This document shows positions 40,089 through 48,615 of a stretch of DNA of 64,000 nucleotides, in pieces. The notes beneath the pieces are model-generated. The model saw only the letters and a list, made by a program, of their open reading frames with translations, was not told the DNA's origin and made no database searches. The stretch covers positions 62,001-126,000 of the forward strand of contig CAVWLF010000010.1 in NCBI GenBank assembly GCA_963755815.1, read 5' to 3'. Origin of the DNA: Palsa-506 sp963755815. Lineage in GTDB: Bacteria; Actinomycetota; Actinomycetes; Streptosporangiales; Streptosporangiaceae. The translations under genes were made by a program, and so were the position numbers. The stretch's first letter is position 1. Each line of letters opens with the position of its first letter.

Positions 40089-41796
40089 ATGCCGGAGAAT
40101 TCCTTAGCCGCGTGCGCGGCCAGGCCTGGCCGAAGGCGGCGGCGCGCCCCGGTGGCGGCGATGGCGCCCGCGGCCGGACTGGCTGGTCGTCGCCGGGCCC
40201 GCGGCGGCGGCCCTGGCGGTGGGCGGCTACCGGCTCGGCAGCCCGTCGCTGTGGCGGGACGAGGCCTTCACGATCAGCGCCTCGCAGCGTTCCTTCGGCC
40301 GGATATTCCCCTTGCTCTGGCATGTCGACGCGGTCCACGGTCCCTACTACCTGGGCCTGCATTTCGTGGTCGGCCTGCTCGGCACGTCCGCGGTGGCGCT
40401 CCGGCTGCCCTCGGTCCTCGGCATGGGCGTAGCCGCCGGATTCACCGCGGCCGTCGGCCGGCGGCTGGCGCGGACGGCGGCGCTTCCGGCGCCCGCGGTG
40501 ACCGGGCTGCTGGCCGGCCTGCTGTTCGCGGCGGCGCCGCAGGCGACTTACTACGCGCAGGACGCGCGTCCCTACGGGCCGGTCATCATGTTCGCCGTCA
40601 TCGCCACGTACCTGCTGATCCGGGCCACGGACGATGGCCGGTGGCGCTGGTGGGCGGCCTACGGCGCAGCGATCGCGCTGACCGGGCTGTTCAACCTGTT
40701 CGCCCTGCTGCTGGTGGCCGCGCACGGGGCGACGCTGCTGCAGGCGGCGCACGCGCGGCGCGCGCCGCGGGCGCGGGGGGCCGATGGTCCGGGCTCCCCG
40801 GATGCCGGGCCGCCGCCAGCGTCACTGGCCCGGTGGCTGGTCGTGGTGGCGGCCGCCGTCATCGCGCTCGCGCCGATGCTCTACCTGGGCTACCAGCAGG
40901 GTCACACGCTCGGCTGGGTGACCCGGCCGGGGCCGAGGACGGTCGGCCGTCTGATCACGCTCCTCGCCGGCTCAAAGCAGCTGATTCCGCTGGTGACCGT
41001 CCTCGTGCTGGCCGGGATCCTGGCCGGCTGGCGGTCCCGGCGCCCGGGCCAGCTCACGCTGACCGGCGTCGCGCTGCCCTGGCTGGCCCTGCCGCCGCTC
41101 ATCCTGCTCCTGGTGTCCCGGGTGCACCCGGTGTACGTGGAGAGATACGTCGTCTTCTGCCTGCCGGCGCTGGCCCTGCTGTGCGCCGCCGGACTGGCCG
41201 GGCTGGCCCGGCTGGCCGCGGCCACGCTGGCCGCGGCGACGCCGGCCGGCCGGCCGCGCCCGGTGCTGTGCTGGCTGCCATCGGCCGCGGTGCTGGCGGT
41301 GCTGGCGGTGCTGCTCATCGCGCCGCAGCAGGCCGTCCGGCGACCTGACGCCCGGCCGGATAACCTGCGGGCGGCCGCGGCCATCGTCGCGGCGAACGGG
41401 CAGCCAGGTGACGTGATCTTCTTCATCCCGACCAAGACGCGGGTGCTGCGGCTGGCGTATCCCGCCGCGTTCGCGCACATCCGCGACCTGGCGCTGGCGC
41501 AGTCCCCGGTCGCCTCGGATACCCTGCTCGGCACCCAGGTGACGCCGCCGGTGCTGCGCCGCCGGTTCGCCGGCGTGCGCGCCGCCTGGGTAGTCCGCTG
41601 GAGGTCGCAGCGCTCCCGGCGGCCGGCCGGGCCGATCGGGCGCGCGGAGCTGCAGCTAGCCCAGCGCCTGCACCTGATCCGGCGGTGGCACGTGCAGTCC
41701 ATCGAGCTCAGCTTGTACGCGGCCAGCGGGGCGCCCGGTCAGCCCGCTAGCCGGCCCGGTCACCCGCCCCCGACGGTCAGCCAACGCGCCGGTTAG
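40089..41796 (+). CDS. ArnT/PMT-like membrane glycosyltransferase (GT-C), N-terminus frameshifted
   Basis: About 520 residues with 10-12 membrane helices. The first large loop holds SLWRDEAFTISASQRSFGRIFPL, the acidic catalytic region of GT39/GT83-type transferases, followed by HGPYYLGLHFVVGLLG and YAQDARPYGPV. The core frame begins at DWLVVAGPAAAALAVGGYRLG (40177), but no ATG or GTG precedes it in frame. ATG 40089 (MPENSLAACAARPG), with TACGCT 7 nt upstream as a leaderless promoter, is in another frame. An indel at 40150-40177 is inferred. The short GTG 40219 start would delete half of helix 1. The product probably moves a sugar from polyprenyl phosphate to an envelope acceptor. Confidence 0.72.
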
Positions 41797-41826
41797 CCCG
41801 CGCCGCCGGTCAATCCACTCCGCAGG

Positions 41827-42432
41827 TCAGCCTGCCCCGCCGGTCAGGGCGGCGAGCCCGCGCTTGGGGTTGTAGGCGGCCAGCTTCTGGCGCAGCTTGC
41901 CGCGGCCCCGGTGCAGCCGCGACATCACGGTGCCGATCGGCGTCCCCATGATCTCCGCGATCTCGCGGTAGGGGTAGCCCTCGATGTCGGCCAGGTAGAC
42001 GGCCACCTTGAACTCGTCCGGCAGATCGCGCAGCGCCCGCAGGATCTCCGAGTCGGCCAGCCGGTCGAGCGCCTCGGACTCGGCCGAGCGCGCCGGGGCG
42101 GTCAGCGGGTCGGTACTGATCTGCCAGTCCTCGTGGAAGTCGGTGCTGAACGCCTGCAGCGGCTCGCGCCGCTTCTTCCGGTAGGAGTTGATGAAGGTGT
42201 TGGCCAGGATCCGGTGCAGCCAGGCCCGCAGGTTGGTGCCCGGCATGAACTGATGGAAGGCCGCGTACGCCTTGGCCGAGGTCTCCTGGACGAGATCCTC
42301 CGCATCCGACGGGTTCCTGGTCATGCGAAGCGCGGCCGGGTACAGCTGGCCCAGGAACGGCACGACGTCCTGCACGAAACGGGTATCCTGGTCCGGTGCC
42401 TGCTCGCTCGGGCTCATCGTCGCTCCGCTCAT
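41827..42432 (-). CDS. ECF sigma factor, SigR/SigH-like
   Basis: The 201-residue product contains both ECF regions. Region 2 has LYPAALRMTRNPSDAEDLVQET and AFHQFMPGTNLRAWLHRIL; region 4 has LPDEFKVAVYLADIEGYPYREIAEIMG and GTVMSRLHRGR. Resemblance to streptomycete SigR and mycobacterial SigH (oxidative and thiol stress) is close throughout. ATG 42432 has AGAGG 6 nt upstream; ATG 42417 is a possible start. SigR-type genes are normally followed by their zinc anti-sigma gene rsrA/rshA, but here the downstream neighbour is a convergent glycosyltransferase 30 bp away. No GGAAT/GTT autoregulatory promoter was recognisable upstream. Confidence 0.88.
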   Translation of the reverse strand: MSGATMSPSEQAPDQDTRFVQDVVPFLGQLYPAALRMTRNPSDAEDLVQETSAKAYAAFHQFMPGTNLRAWLHRILANTFINSYRKKRREPLQAFSTDFHEDWQISTDPLTAPARSAESEALDRLADSEILRALRDLPDEFKVAVYLADIEGYPYREIAEIMGTPIGTVMSRLHRGRGKLRQKLAAYNPKRGLAALTGGAG

Positions 42433-42575
42433 CGTTAGCCTCTTACCCATAAGACGTAGCGGATGCCCGTCTGGACGCGTCATATGCACAACAATGCTGT
42501 CACGGATGACTTTCGTCCCTGGCAATAGGCTAGTTTGCCCTGCCTTCGTGGCCGGCGGCGCCCCGGCTTGGGCGG

Positions 42576-42650
42576 ATCCGCGGTCGCGGAGGCAGTTGCC
42601 GCGGAGGCGGGGCTGTCGCGGAGGCAGAGCTGTCGCGGAGGCGGAGGCGG
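42576..42650 (+). repeat. Tandem GCGGAGGC(A/G) repeats just upstream of rsmI
   Basis: Units such as GCGGAGGCGGGGCTGTC and GCGGAGGCAGAGCTGTC repeat with a 17-bp period, the last GGAGG lying 3-4 nt before ATG 42651. A further 30-bp near-duplication starts within the coding region (GACGACGG(C/T)AC(C/T)TCC). The array may itself provide the ribosome site. Confidence 0.7.
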
Positions 42651-43610
42651 ATGGACAGCGGCACGGACGACGGCACCTCCGGCGGCGGTATCTCCGACGA
42701 CGGTACTTCCGGCGGCGTGACCCCCGGCCTGCTGCTGATCGCGGCGGCCCCCATCGGCCGGCCGGATGATGCCTCGCCCCGGCTGGCCGCAGCGCTCGGC
42801 GCGGCCCGGATCATCGCGGCCGAGGACACCAGGCGGGTGCGCCGGCTCGCGGCCGCGCTCGGCGTGCCGCTGACGGCCAGGATCGTGTCGTACTACGACG
42901 ACGTGGAAACTCCGCGGGCCGCCCTGCTGCTGGCCGAGCTGCAGGGCGGCCACGACGTGCTGCTGATCACCGACGCCGGCATGCCCGGCGTCAGCGATCC
43001 CGGCTACCGGATCGTCGCCGCGGCGGCGGCCGCCGGGATCAGGGTCAGCGTCCTGCCCGGCCCATCGGCGGTCACCGCCGCGCTGGCCATCTGCGGCCTG
43101 CCCAGCGACCGGTTCTGCTTCGAGGGCTTCCCGCCCCGGAAGCCGGGCGAGCGGGCGCGCAGATTCGCCGAGCTGGCCGCCGAGCCGCGGACGCTGGTCT
43201 TCTTCGAGTCACCGCGCCGGCTCGGGGTGACCCTGGCCGGCCTGGCCGGGGCCTTCGGCCCGGACCGGCGGGCGGCCGTCTGCCGGGAGCTGACCAAGAC
43301 GCACGAGGAGGTCCGCCGGGGCACCCTGGCCGAGCTGGCCGGCTGGGCCAGCGCGGGCGTCCTGGGCGAGATCACGCTGGTGGTGGCGGGCGCCCCGGCC
43401 CGCCCGGCCGCGGTCACCGGCTCCGCTGAGGCGGTGGCGGACGCGGTGGCGGAGGCCGTGGCCGAGGTGGCGGCCCGGGTGCGGTCCGGCACGCACCGGA
43501 ACGCGGCCATCACCGCGGTGGCGAAAGAGCGCGGGCTGCCCCGGGCCGCGGTGTACGACGCGGTGGCCCGCAGCCGCAAGGCCGCCCGCGGTGGCGGCCC
43601 GCCGCGGTAG
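42651..43610 (+). CDS. rsmI: 16S rRNA (cytidine1402-2'-O)-methyltransferase
   Basis: RsmI is a SAM-dependent tetrapyrrole-methylase-fold enzyme that 2'-O-methylates C1402 in the ribosomal P site. Signature parts are LLLIAAAPIGRPDDASPRL, IIAAEDTRR, ITDAGMPGVSDPG (the GxPxxxDPG loop) and VLPGPSAVTAAL, with FFESPRR and CRELTKTHEEV later. ATG 42651 has GGAGG close upstream; GTG 42717 (VTPGLLLIAAAP) is a possible alternative that would remove a repetitive 22-residue DDGTSGG-type leader. The gene is divergent from the sigma factor and precedes metG on the same strand. Confidence 0.93.
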   Translation: MDSGTDDGTSGGGISDDGTSGGVTPGLLLIAAAPIGRPDDASPRLAAALGAARIIAAEDTRRVRRLAAALGVPLTARIVSYYDDVETPRAALLLAELQGGHDVLLITDAGMPGVSDPGYRIVAAAAAAGIRVSVLPGPSAVTAALAICGLPSDRFCFEGFPPRKPGERARRFAELAAEPRTLVFFESPRRLGVTLAGLAGAFGPDRRAAVCRELTKTHEEVRRGTLAELAGWASAGVLGEITLVVAGAPARPAAVTGSAEAVADAVAEAVAEVAARVRSGTHRNAAITAVAKERGLPRAAVYDAVARSRKAARGGGPPR

Positions 43611-43682
43611 CCGTCCCGCCTGGTCGCGGTGCCGCGGCGGCAGAGCCGCCGCAGTCGCGGTTCGGCCAGGTCTGCGGGGCCT

Positions 43683-43688
43683 TAGGCT
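43683..43688 (+). promoter_or_regulatory. -10 box of a leaderless promoter for metG
   Basis: TAGGCT ends 7 nt before ATG 43696. Same box and spacing as upstream of purD and the DUF2079 gene. Confidence 0.5.
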
Positions 43689-43695
43689 GTTGGCC

Positions 43696-45492
43696 ATGTC
43701 GCCGACGACCCGCCACATCCTGGCCGCGCCAGCCTGGCCGTACGCCAACGGCCCCCGCCACATCGGGCATGTTTCCGGTTTCGGGCTGCCCTGCGACATG
43801 TTCAGCAGATATCAGCGGATGGCGGGCAGCCAGGTGCTGATGGTCAGCGGCACCGACGAGCACGGCACCCCGATCCAGGTCCAGGCCGACGCGGAAGGGG
43901 TCACCGCCCGGGAGCTCGCCGACCGCTACAACCGGGTGATCGTGGATGACCTGACCGGCCTGGACATGTCGTACGACCTGTTCACCAGGACCACGACCCT
44001 GAACCACCGGGCGGTCACCCAGGACATCTTCACCGGGCTCTATAACAACGGCTACATCTTCGCCCGCCGGGCCATGGGCGCGATCTCGCCGTCCACCGGC
44101 CGGACGCTGCCGGACCGCTATATCGAGGGCATCTGCCCGATCTGCGGTTACGACGGCGCTCGCGGTGACCAGTGCGACAACTGCGGCAACCAGCTCGATC
44201 CGGTGGACCTGATCAATCCCCGCTCGAAGATCAACGGCGAGACGCCGGTCTTCGCTGAGACCGAGCAGTTCTTCCTCGACCTGCCCGCGTTCGCCGACGC
44301 GCTGGGCACGTACCTGCAGAGCAAGAGCGGCCAGTGGCGCCCGAACGTGCTGAAGTTCTCCCTGAACCTGCTCGGTGACCTGCAGCCCCGGGCCATCACC
44401 CGGGACCTGGACTGGGGCGTGCCCGTCCCGCTGGACGGCTGGCGGGACCGCCCGGACAAGCGGATCTACGTCTGGTTCGACGCGGTTATCGGCTACCTGT
44501 CGGCCTCCATCGAGTGGGCCCGCCGGTCCGGCGACCCGGACGCGTGGCGGGCCTGGTGGCAGTCGCCGGACGCCGAGTCGTACTACTTCATGGGCAAGGA
44601 CAACATCGTCTTCCACGCCGAGATCTGGCCGGCCATGCTGCTCGGCTACAACGGCCAGGGCGCGCGCGGCGGCGTGCCCGGCCCGCTGGGCGCGCTGAAC
44701 CTGCCGACCGAGGTGGTGTCGAGCGAATACCTCACGATGGAGGGCAAGAAGTTCTCCTCGTCCCGGTCGGTCGTCATCTACGTGCGGGACTTCCTGGCCC
44801 GCTACAACGTGGACGCGCTGCGGTACTACGTGGCGGTGGCCGGCCCGGAGAACCAGGACACCGACTTCACCTGGACCGAGTTCATCCGCCGCAACAACGA
44901 CGAGCTGCTGGCGAACTGGGGCAACCTGGTGAACCGGAGCGTGTCGTTCGCGGCCAGGAACATCGGCGAGATCCCGGCCGCCGGTCAGCTCACCGACGCC
45001 GATCAGGCCATCCTGGCCAGTTCCCGGCGGGCGTTCGGCACGGTGGGCGAGGCCCTGTCCCGGTCCCGGTTCAAGGCGGGCATCACCGAGGCCATGCGGA
45101 CCCTGGCCGAGGCCAACAAGTACCTGTCCGACCACGCGCCGTGGAAGCTCCGCGAGTCCGACCCGGACCGGATGCGGACGATCCTGCACGTGGCGCTGCA
45201 GCTCATCGACGACGGCAAGACACTGCTGACCCCGTTCCTGCCGGAGTCCTCGCAGCGGGTGTTCGAGCTGCTCGGCGGCACCGGGACCTGGTCCGCGATG
45301 CCCCGGGTCGATGAGGTCACCGAGGAGGGCGGCCCGGGCTACCCGGTCATCACCGGGGACTACGCCGCCGCCGCCCGGTGGGAGCACACCCCGATCCGGC
45401 CCGGCACCCCGCTGGCCACCCCGACGCCGCTGTTCACCAAGCTCGACCCATCGATCGCGGACGAGGAGCTGGCCCGGCTGGAGCAGGAGTGA
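43696..45492 (+). CDS. metG: Methionyl-tRNA synthetase
   Basis: The 598-residue product is a class I synthetase. It has the HIGH motif in NGPRHIGHVSGF, the zinc knuckle CPICGYDGARGDQCDNCG, and the KMSKS equivalent GKKFSSSRS, followed by the anticodon-binding helical domain containing TEFIRRNNDELLANWGN. There is no C-terminal EMAP domain. ATG 43696 is preceded 7 nt upstream by TAGGCT (43683-43688) and no Shine-Dalgarno, so it is read as leaderless. tatD overlaps its stop by GTGA, forming the usual metG-tatD operon of actinobacteria. Confidence 0.96.
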   Translation: MSPTTRHILAAPAWPYANGPRHIGHVSGFGLPCDMFSRYQRMAGSQVLMVSGTDEHGTPIQVQADAEGVTARELADRYNRVIVDDLTGLDMSYDLFTRTTTLNHRAVTQDIFTGLYNNGYIFARRAMGAISPSTGRTLPDRYIEGICPICGYDGARGDQCDNCGNQLDPVDLINPRSKINGETPVFAETEQFFLDLPAFADALGTYLQSKSGQWRPNVLKFSLNLLGDLQPRAITRDLDWGVPVPLDGWRDRPDKRIYVWFDAVIGYLSASIEWARRSGDPDAWRAWWQSPDAESYYFMGKDNIVFHAEIWPAMLLGYNGQGARGGVPGPLGALNLPTEVVSSEYLTMEGKKFSSSRSVVIYVRDFLARYNVDALRYYVAVAGPENQDTDFTWTEFIRRNNDELLANWGNLVNRSVSFAARNIGEIPAAGQLTDADQAILASSRRAFGTVGEALSRSRFKAGITEAMRTLAEANKYLSDHAPWKLRESDPDRMRTILHVALQLIDDGKTLLTPFLPESSQRVFELLGGTGTWSAMPRVDEVTEEGGPGYPVITGDYAAAARWEHTPIRPGTPLATPTPLFTKLDPSIADEELARLEQE

Positions 45493-46307
45493 GCCCGGCC
45501 CGGCCGCCCGAGCCGCTGCCCGCAGCGGCGTTCGACAGCCACTGCCACCTGGACATGATCGACCGGCCGGTGCCGGACGTGCTGGCCGAGGCCCGGGCGG
45601 CCGGCATCACCCGGATGATCACGATCGGCTGTGACCTGCCCTCGTCCCGCTGGGCCGCGGACTGCGCCGCTGAGCACGAGGACGTCTACGCCGCGGTCGC
45701 CATTCACCCGAACGAGACGGCGGCCGCGGCGGCCGGGCCCGGCGGCGCGGACGGCGTGCTGGCCGAGATCAGGGCGCTGGCGGCGCTGCCGCAGGTGCGC
45801 GCCGTCGGCGAGACCGGGCTCGACTACTACCGGGATCGCGCCGAGGCATCGGTCCAGCAGGACTGGTTCCGCGCGCATATCGAGATCGCCAAGACGGCCG
45901 GCAAGGCGCTGGTGATTCACGACCGGGAGGCGCACGCGGACGTGCTCCGGCTGCTGGCGGAGGAGGGAGCGCCGGAGCACGTGGTGTTCCACTGCTTTTC
46001 CGGCGACGAGGTGATGGCGAAGCGGTGCGCGGAAGCCGGCTACGTGATGAGCTTTGCCGGCAATGTCACGTTCGCCAGCGCCCAGCCGCTCCGGGATGCC
46101 GCCGCGGCGGCGCCCGCCGAGCTGATCCTGGTGGAGACCGACGCGCCGTTCCTCACCCCGGTGCCGAACCGCGGCCGCCCGAACGTCCCGGCGATGACCG
46201 CGTACACCCTGCGCTGCATCGCCGAGGTGAAGCAGCTGGACGTGGCCGAGCTGTGCGCGGCTATCACCGCGACCGGCGAGCGCGTCTTCGGGCCGTGGCG
46301 GGCTTAG
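45489..46307 (+). CDS. tatD: TatD-family metal-dependent DNase
   Basis: The 272-residue TIM-barrel hydrolase has metal ligands in FDSHCHLDM (HxH), VGETGLDYYRD (Glu), VIHDREAHAD (His), VFHCFSGD (His) and LVETDAPFL (Asp). TatD enzymes act as 3'-5' exonucleases on DNA or RNA. GTG 45489 overlaps the metG TGA by 4 bp, and VSPARPPEPLP is a usual start for the group. rsmA follows 2 bp after its TAG. The rpf gene often found between tatD and rsmA in actinomycetes is absent. Confidence 0.93.
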   Translation: MSPARPPEPLPAAAFDSHCHLDMIDRPVPDVLAEARAAGITRMITIGCDLPSSRWAADCAAEHEDVYAAVAIHPNETAAAAAGPGGADGVLAEIRALAALPQVRAVGETGLDYYRDRAEASVQQDWFRAHIEIAKTAGKALVIHDREAHADVLRLLAEEGAPEHVVFHCFSGDEVMAKRCAEAGYVMSFAGNVTFASAQPLRDAAAAAPAELILVETDAPFLTPVPNRGRPNVPAMTAYTLRCIAEVKQLDVAELCAAITATGERVFGPWRA

Positions 46308-46309
46308 CC

Positions 46310-47246
46310 GTGACCGGCGCAACCGCGCCAGGCGCGCCGGGGGCGGACGCGCCGGGGCGGGCGCGGGGCGGCTCGGCCCCACCGACATCAGGACCCTGGC
46401 CGGACGGCTCGGGATCCGGCCGTCCAAGCGGCTCGGCCAGAACTTCGTGACCGATGCGGGCACCGTCCAGCGGATCACCGCGCTGGCCCGGCTCGGCCCG
46501 GCTGACGTGGTGCTGGAGGTCGGCCCCGGGTTCGGCTCGCTGACGCTGCCGCTGCTGGCCGCGGCCCGCCGGGTGATCGCCGTCGAGCTCGACCCGGTGC
46601 TGGCCGCCGAGCTGCCGCGCACCATCGCCGCCCGGGCCCCCGGGCTGGCGGACCGGCTCGAGGTAGTGACCGCCGACGCGGCGCGGGTGCGGGACCTGCC
46701 CGGTGAGCCGCCCACCGTGCTGGTCGCCAACCTGCCCTACAACGCGGCCGTCCCGGTCGTGCTGCACGTGCTGGCGACCATGCCGTCGGTGCGCCGCGGG
46801 CTGGTCATGGTCCAGGCCGAGATGGCCGCCCGGATGAGCGCCGGGCCGGGGAGCAGGACGTACGGCGTGCCCTCGGTCAAGCTCGCCTGGTACGGCGAGG
46901 TGCACCGGGCGGGAGTAGTGCCGCGGAACGTGTTCTGGCCGGTGCCGAGGGTGGATTCCGAGCTGGTGGCCTTCACCCGGTACCCGGATCGGCCGCCGGC
47001 CAGCCCGCCGGCCAGCCGGGGTGCGCCAGCCGCGAGGAGGTCTTCGCGGTCGTGCAGGCGGCCTTTGCGCAGCGGCGCAAGACGCTCCGCTCGGCGCTCG
47101 CCGCCTGGGCGGGCTCGGCGGCCGAGGCGGAGCGGGTGATCCGGCTGGCCGGGGTCGATCCGGCGCTGCGGGGCGAATCGCTCGGGGTGGCCGAGTTCGC
47201 GCGCATCGCGCGGGCGGGCCGGATGCGCGGCGGCCAGCCAGCCTGA
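46310..47246 (+). pseudogene. rsmA: 16S rRNA dimethyladenosine transferase with two frameshifts
   Basis: RsmA/KsgA dimethylates A1518 and A1519 of 16S rRNA. The SAM core is intact in one frame: RLGIRPSKRLGQNFVTD, LEVGPGFGSLTLPLL, AVELDPVLA and the catalytic VANLPYNAAVP. Two joints are broken. GTG 46310 (VTGATAPGAPG), 2 bp after tatD, is in a different frame from LGPTDIRTLAGRLG (46372), with G/C runs between. After AFTRYPDRPPASPPASRG (about 47000) the C-terminal domain SREEVFAVVQAAFAQRRKTL continues in yet another frame to 47246. The fragments together match the whole family. Loss of rsmA is tolerated in other bacteria and gives kasugamycin resistance, so real decay is possible, as is sequence error. 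Confidence 0.85.
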
Positions 47247-47305
47247 CCGGGCCAGGCTGACCGGGCCGCCTGACCGGGCCGCCTGACTGGCCGCCTGACC
47301 AGCGC
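47241..47305. repeat. Tandem GCCTGACCGGGCC repeats after rsmA
   Basis: About five degenerate 12-14 bp copies (GGCTGACCGGGCC, GCCTGACCGGGCC, GCCTGACTGGCC, GCCTGACCAGC) overlap and follow the rsmA stop. They contain no ORF of note. Confidence 0.75.
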
Positions 47306-47352
47306 AGCGGCCGGACGGCCAGCACCGCCCGGCGTGGTCAGGAAAGAAAGAA

Positions 47353-47386
47353 CAGCGGCCCCCCCGGTGAACCGGGGAGGCCGCTG
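47353..47386 (-). terminator. Rho-independent terminator of the secreted-protein gene
   Basis: A stem of about 15 bp (CAGCGGCC paired with GGCCGCTG, extended by CCCCCGG/CCGGGGA with one mismatch) and loop TGAA is followed on the minus strand by TTCTTTCTTTCC. It lies 35 nt past the stop of the minus-strand gene at 47421. Confidence 0.85.
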
Positions 47387-47420
47387 GTACTAGCTGTGTA
47401 TCGGTTTTGCCGGGCCTGAA

Positions 47421-48128
47421 CTAGGCGGTGGCGTGGCCGATCGTGAAGGTGAACAGCTGGGTGTCCGGCAGGAACGACGCGGTCAGGTTCTCCTCGTCGG
47501 TACGCAGGACGTTGCGCGGGGTCTTGCTCGACGGGTTGACAGTCAGCGCCAGCGGGTGGCTGAAGTTGGTGTCAGCACCATTGAGCCACGCTGCGTACAG
47601 GTGACCGTGACGGAACACGGAGAAGTTGGCCGTGTCGTAGACCCACGTGGTCTTCGGGCTGGCGCCACACGGCATCAGCGCGACGCGGCCGGCCACATTC
47701 GCGGCCTGGTTGCCGACGCAGAGCCCGGTCTGGTTGCTGTCCGGGGCGAAGTTCGCCTCGATCACCGCGTCACCCGAGAAGATGAACGGGTTCAGGCAGA
47801 AGATCGACGTCGGGGCCAGGAAGCCCTCGGCACAGGCGATGCCCACGGTGGTGTTGAAGGCGGCCTGGAAGTCCTCGTTCGACTTGGCGATGCCCGCAGC
47901 CCGCAGGTTGACGGACGTGCCGGTGGCGCCGCCGACCGCGTTCTGGATGAACGAGCCGGTGCCCGTGGCGTCAAGCTGCAGGTTCGACAGGTTGAAGCAG
48001 TTGAAGCCGCAGACCAGAGTCGCGTTCTTGGTGGGGTGGCTTGAGGCACTCGCCCCGGCCATGCCGGCGAGGCTCAGGGCGGCAGCAGCGAGTCCTGTTG
48101 CCGCCAGCGTGATGATGCGGTTACGCAT
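47421..48128 (-). CDS. Secreted protein of unknown family with a ricin-type repeat
   Basis: The 235-residue product begins with a signal peptide: MRNRIITLAATGLAAAALSL and an AGASA-type cleavage region near residue 30. The mature part has six cysteines (LVCGFNCFNL, IACAEGF, SIFCLNPF, GLCVGNQ, LMPCGAS) that could form three disulfides. One segment, GLCVGNQ... RVALMPCGAS ... TTWVYD, has the C-x-V-x-L-x-x-C-G-x-S-x-W pattern of a ricin-type beta-trefoil repeat. ATG 48128 has AAGGAG 7 nt upstream. It is placed on the opposite strand inside the usual metG-tatD-rsmA-ispE block. I recognise no family; carbohydrate binding at the cell surface is a guess. Confidence 0.8.
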   Translation of the reverse strand: MRNRIITLAATGLAAAALSLAGMAGASASSHPTKNATLVCGFNCFNLSNLQLDATGTGSFIQNAVGGATGTSVNLRAAGIAKSNEDFQAAFNTTVGIACAEGFLAPTSIFCLNPFIFSGDAVIEANFAPDSNQTGLCVGNQAANVAGRVALMPCGASPKTTWVYDTANFSVFRHGHLYAAWLNGADTNFSHPLALTVNPSSKTPRNVLRTDEENLTASFLPDTQLFTFTIGHATA

Positions 48129-48615
48129 CCCGTGTCTCCTTCTTTTTGGGACCACCCGGGGCGGGCGGCTCTTGCGGGACCTTCAGTGGTGCTGGTTTTT
48201 CCCTGGCCACGCGGAGCGATGGCCTAGGTCCGAGCGCTTGCTTCTGCCTTCAACAGCCGCCGGATCTGCCGACCCATATCGACGGGGGGAGCAGTCGCTA
48301 CTCGGGCCTGACATCAGGAACCCTGTGCGCTGATCCTTCCCCCCGGCCTGGCTGCGGACGGTGACATTGATCTTCCTAGTCACCACCGAGCGCAACCTAT
48401 CACGGGATTTCATGCCTCTCCAGGCTTCGTGTTGTTCTGGCAGATAACAAGATGATTAAGGGTTCCTGACCTCATCTTTCGCAACTGAGACGCCCTGCGG
48501 GGCTAAGTGGTTTACGCCCGGCTAAATCATCTTTCCGGGAGCCGTCCGGAGGGCCTGCTAGCTGCGTGGCGACACGGCCCGGCCGGCCGGGCCGGCCGCG
48601 TACGATCGTCTGATC
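48129..48615 (-). promoter_or_regulatory. Long structured leader/promoter region of the secreted-protein gene
   Basis: This 487-bp stretch has no gene. On the minus strand it contains a stem CCUAGGCCA / UGGCCAGG around 48203-48229, GTGAC/GTCAC arms at 48361-48383, then AAAAAGAAGGAG as ribosome site. Near 48449-48534 the word TCATCTTT occurs twice (48472, 48527) with its inverse AAGATGA at 48449. That is a candidate operator for either flanking gene. TACGAT at 48601-48606 is a possible -10 box for ispE. I could not match a known riboswitch. Confidence 0.4.

Noticed and set aside
40219..41796. GTG 40219 as the start of the ArnT-like gene
   Set aside because: It would remove half of the first membrane helix although clear coding sequence (DWLVVAGPAAAALA) continues upstream, and a leaderless promoter points to ATG 40089.
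41827..42560. SigR autoregulatory promoter (GGAAT-N18/19-GTT) before the sigma gene
   Set aside because: The nearest candidate has GGGAC and GTT separated by 22 nt, too long for the consensus.
48129..48615. A ydaO-type cyclic di-AMP riboswitch upstream of the secreted-protein gene
   Set aside because: Position before a secreted protein is suggestive, but I could not find the conserved sequence blocks on either strand.
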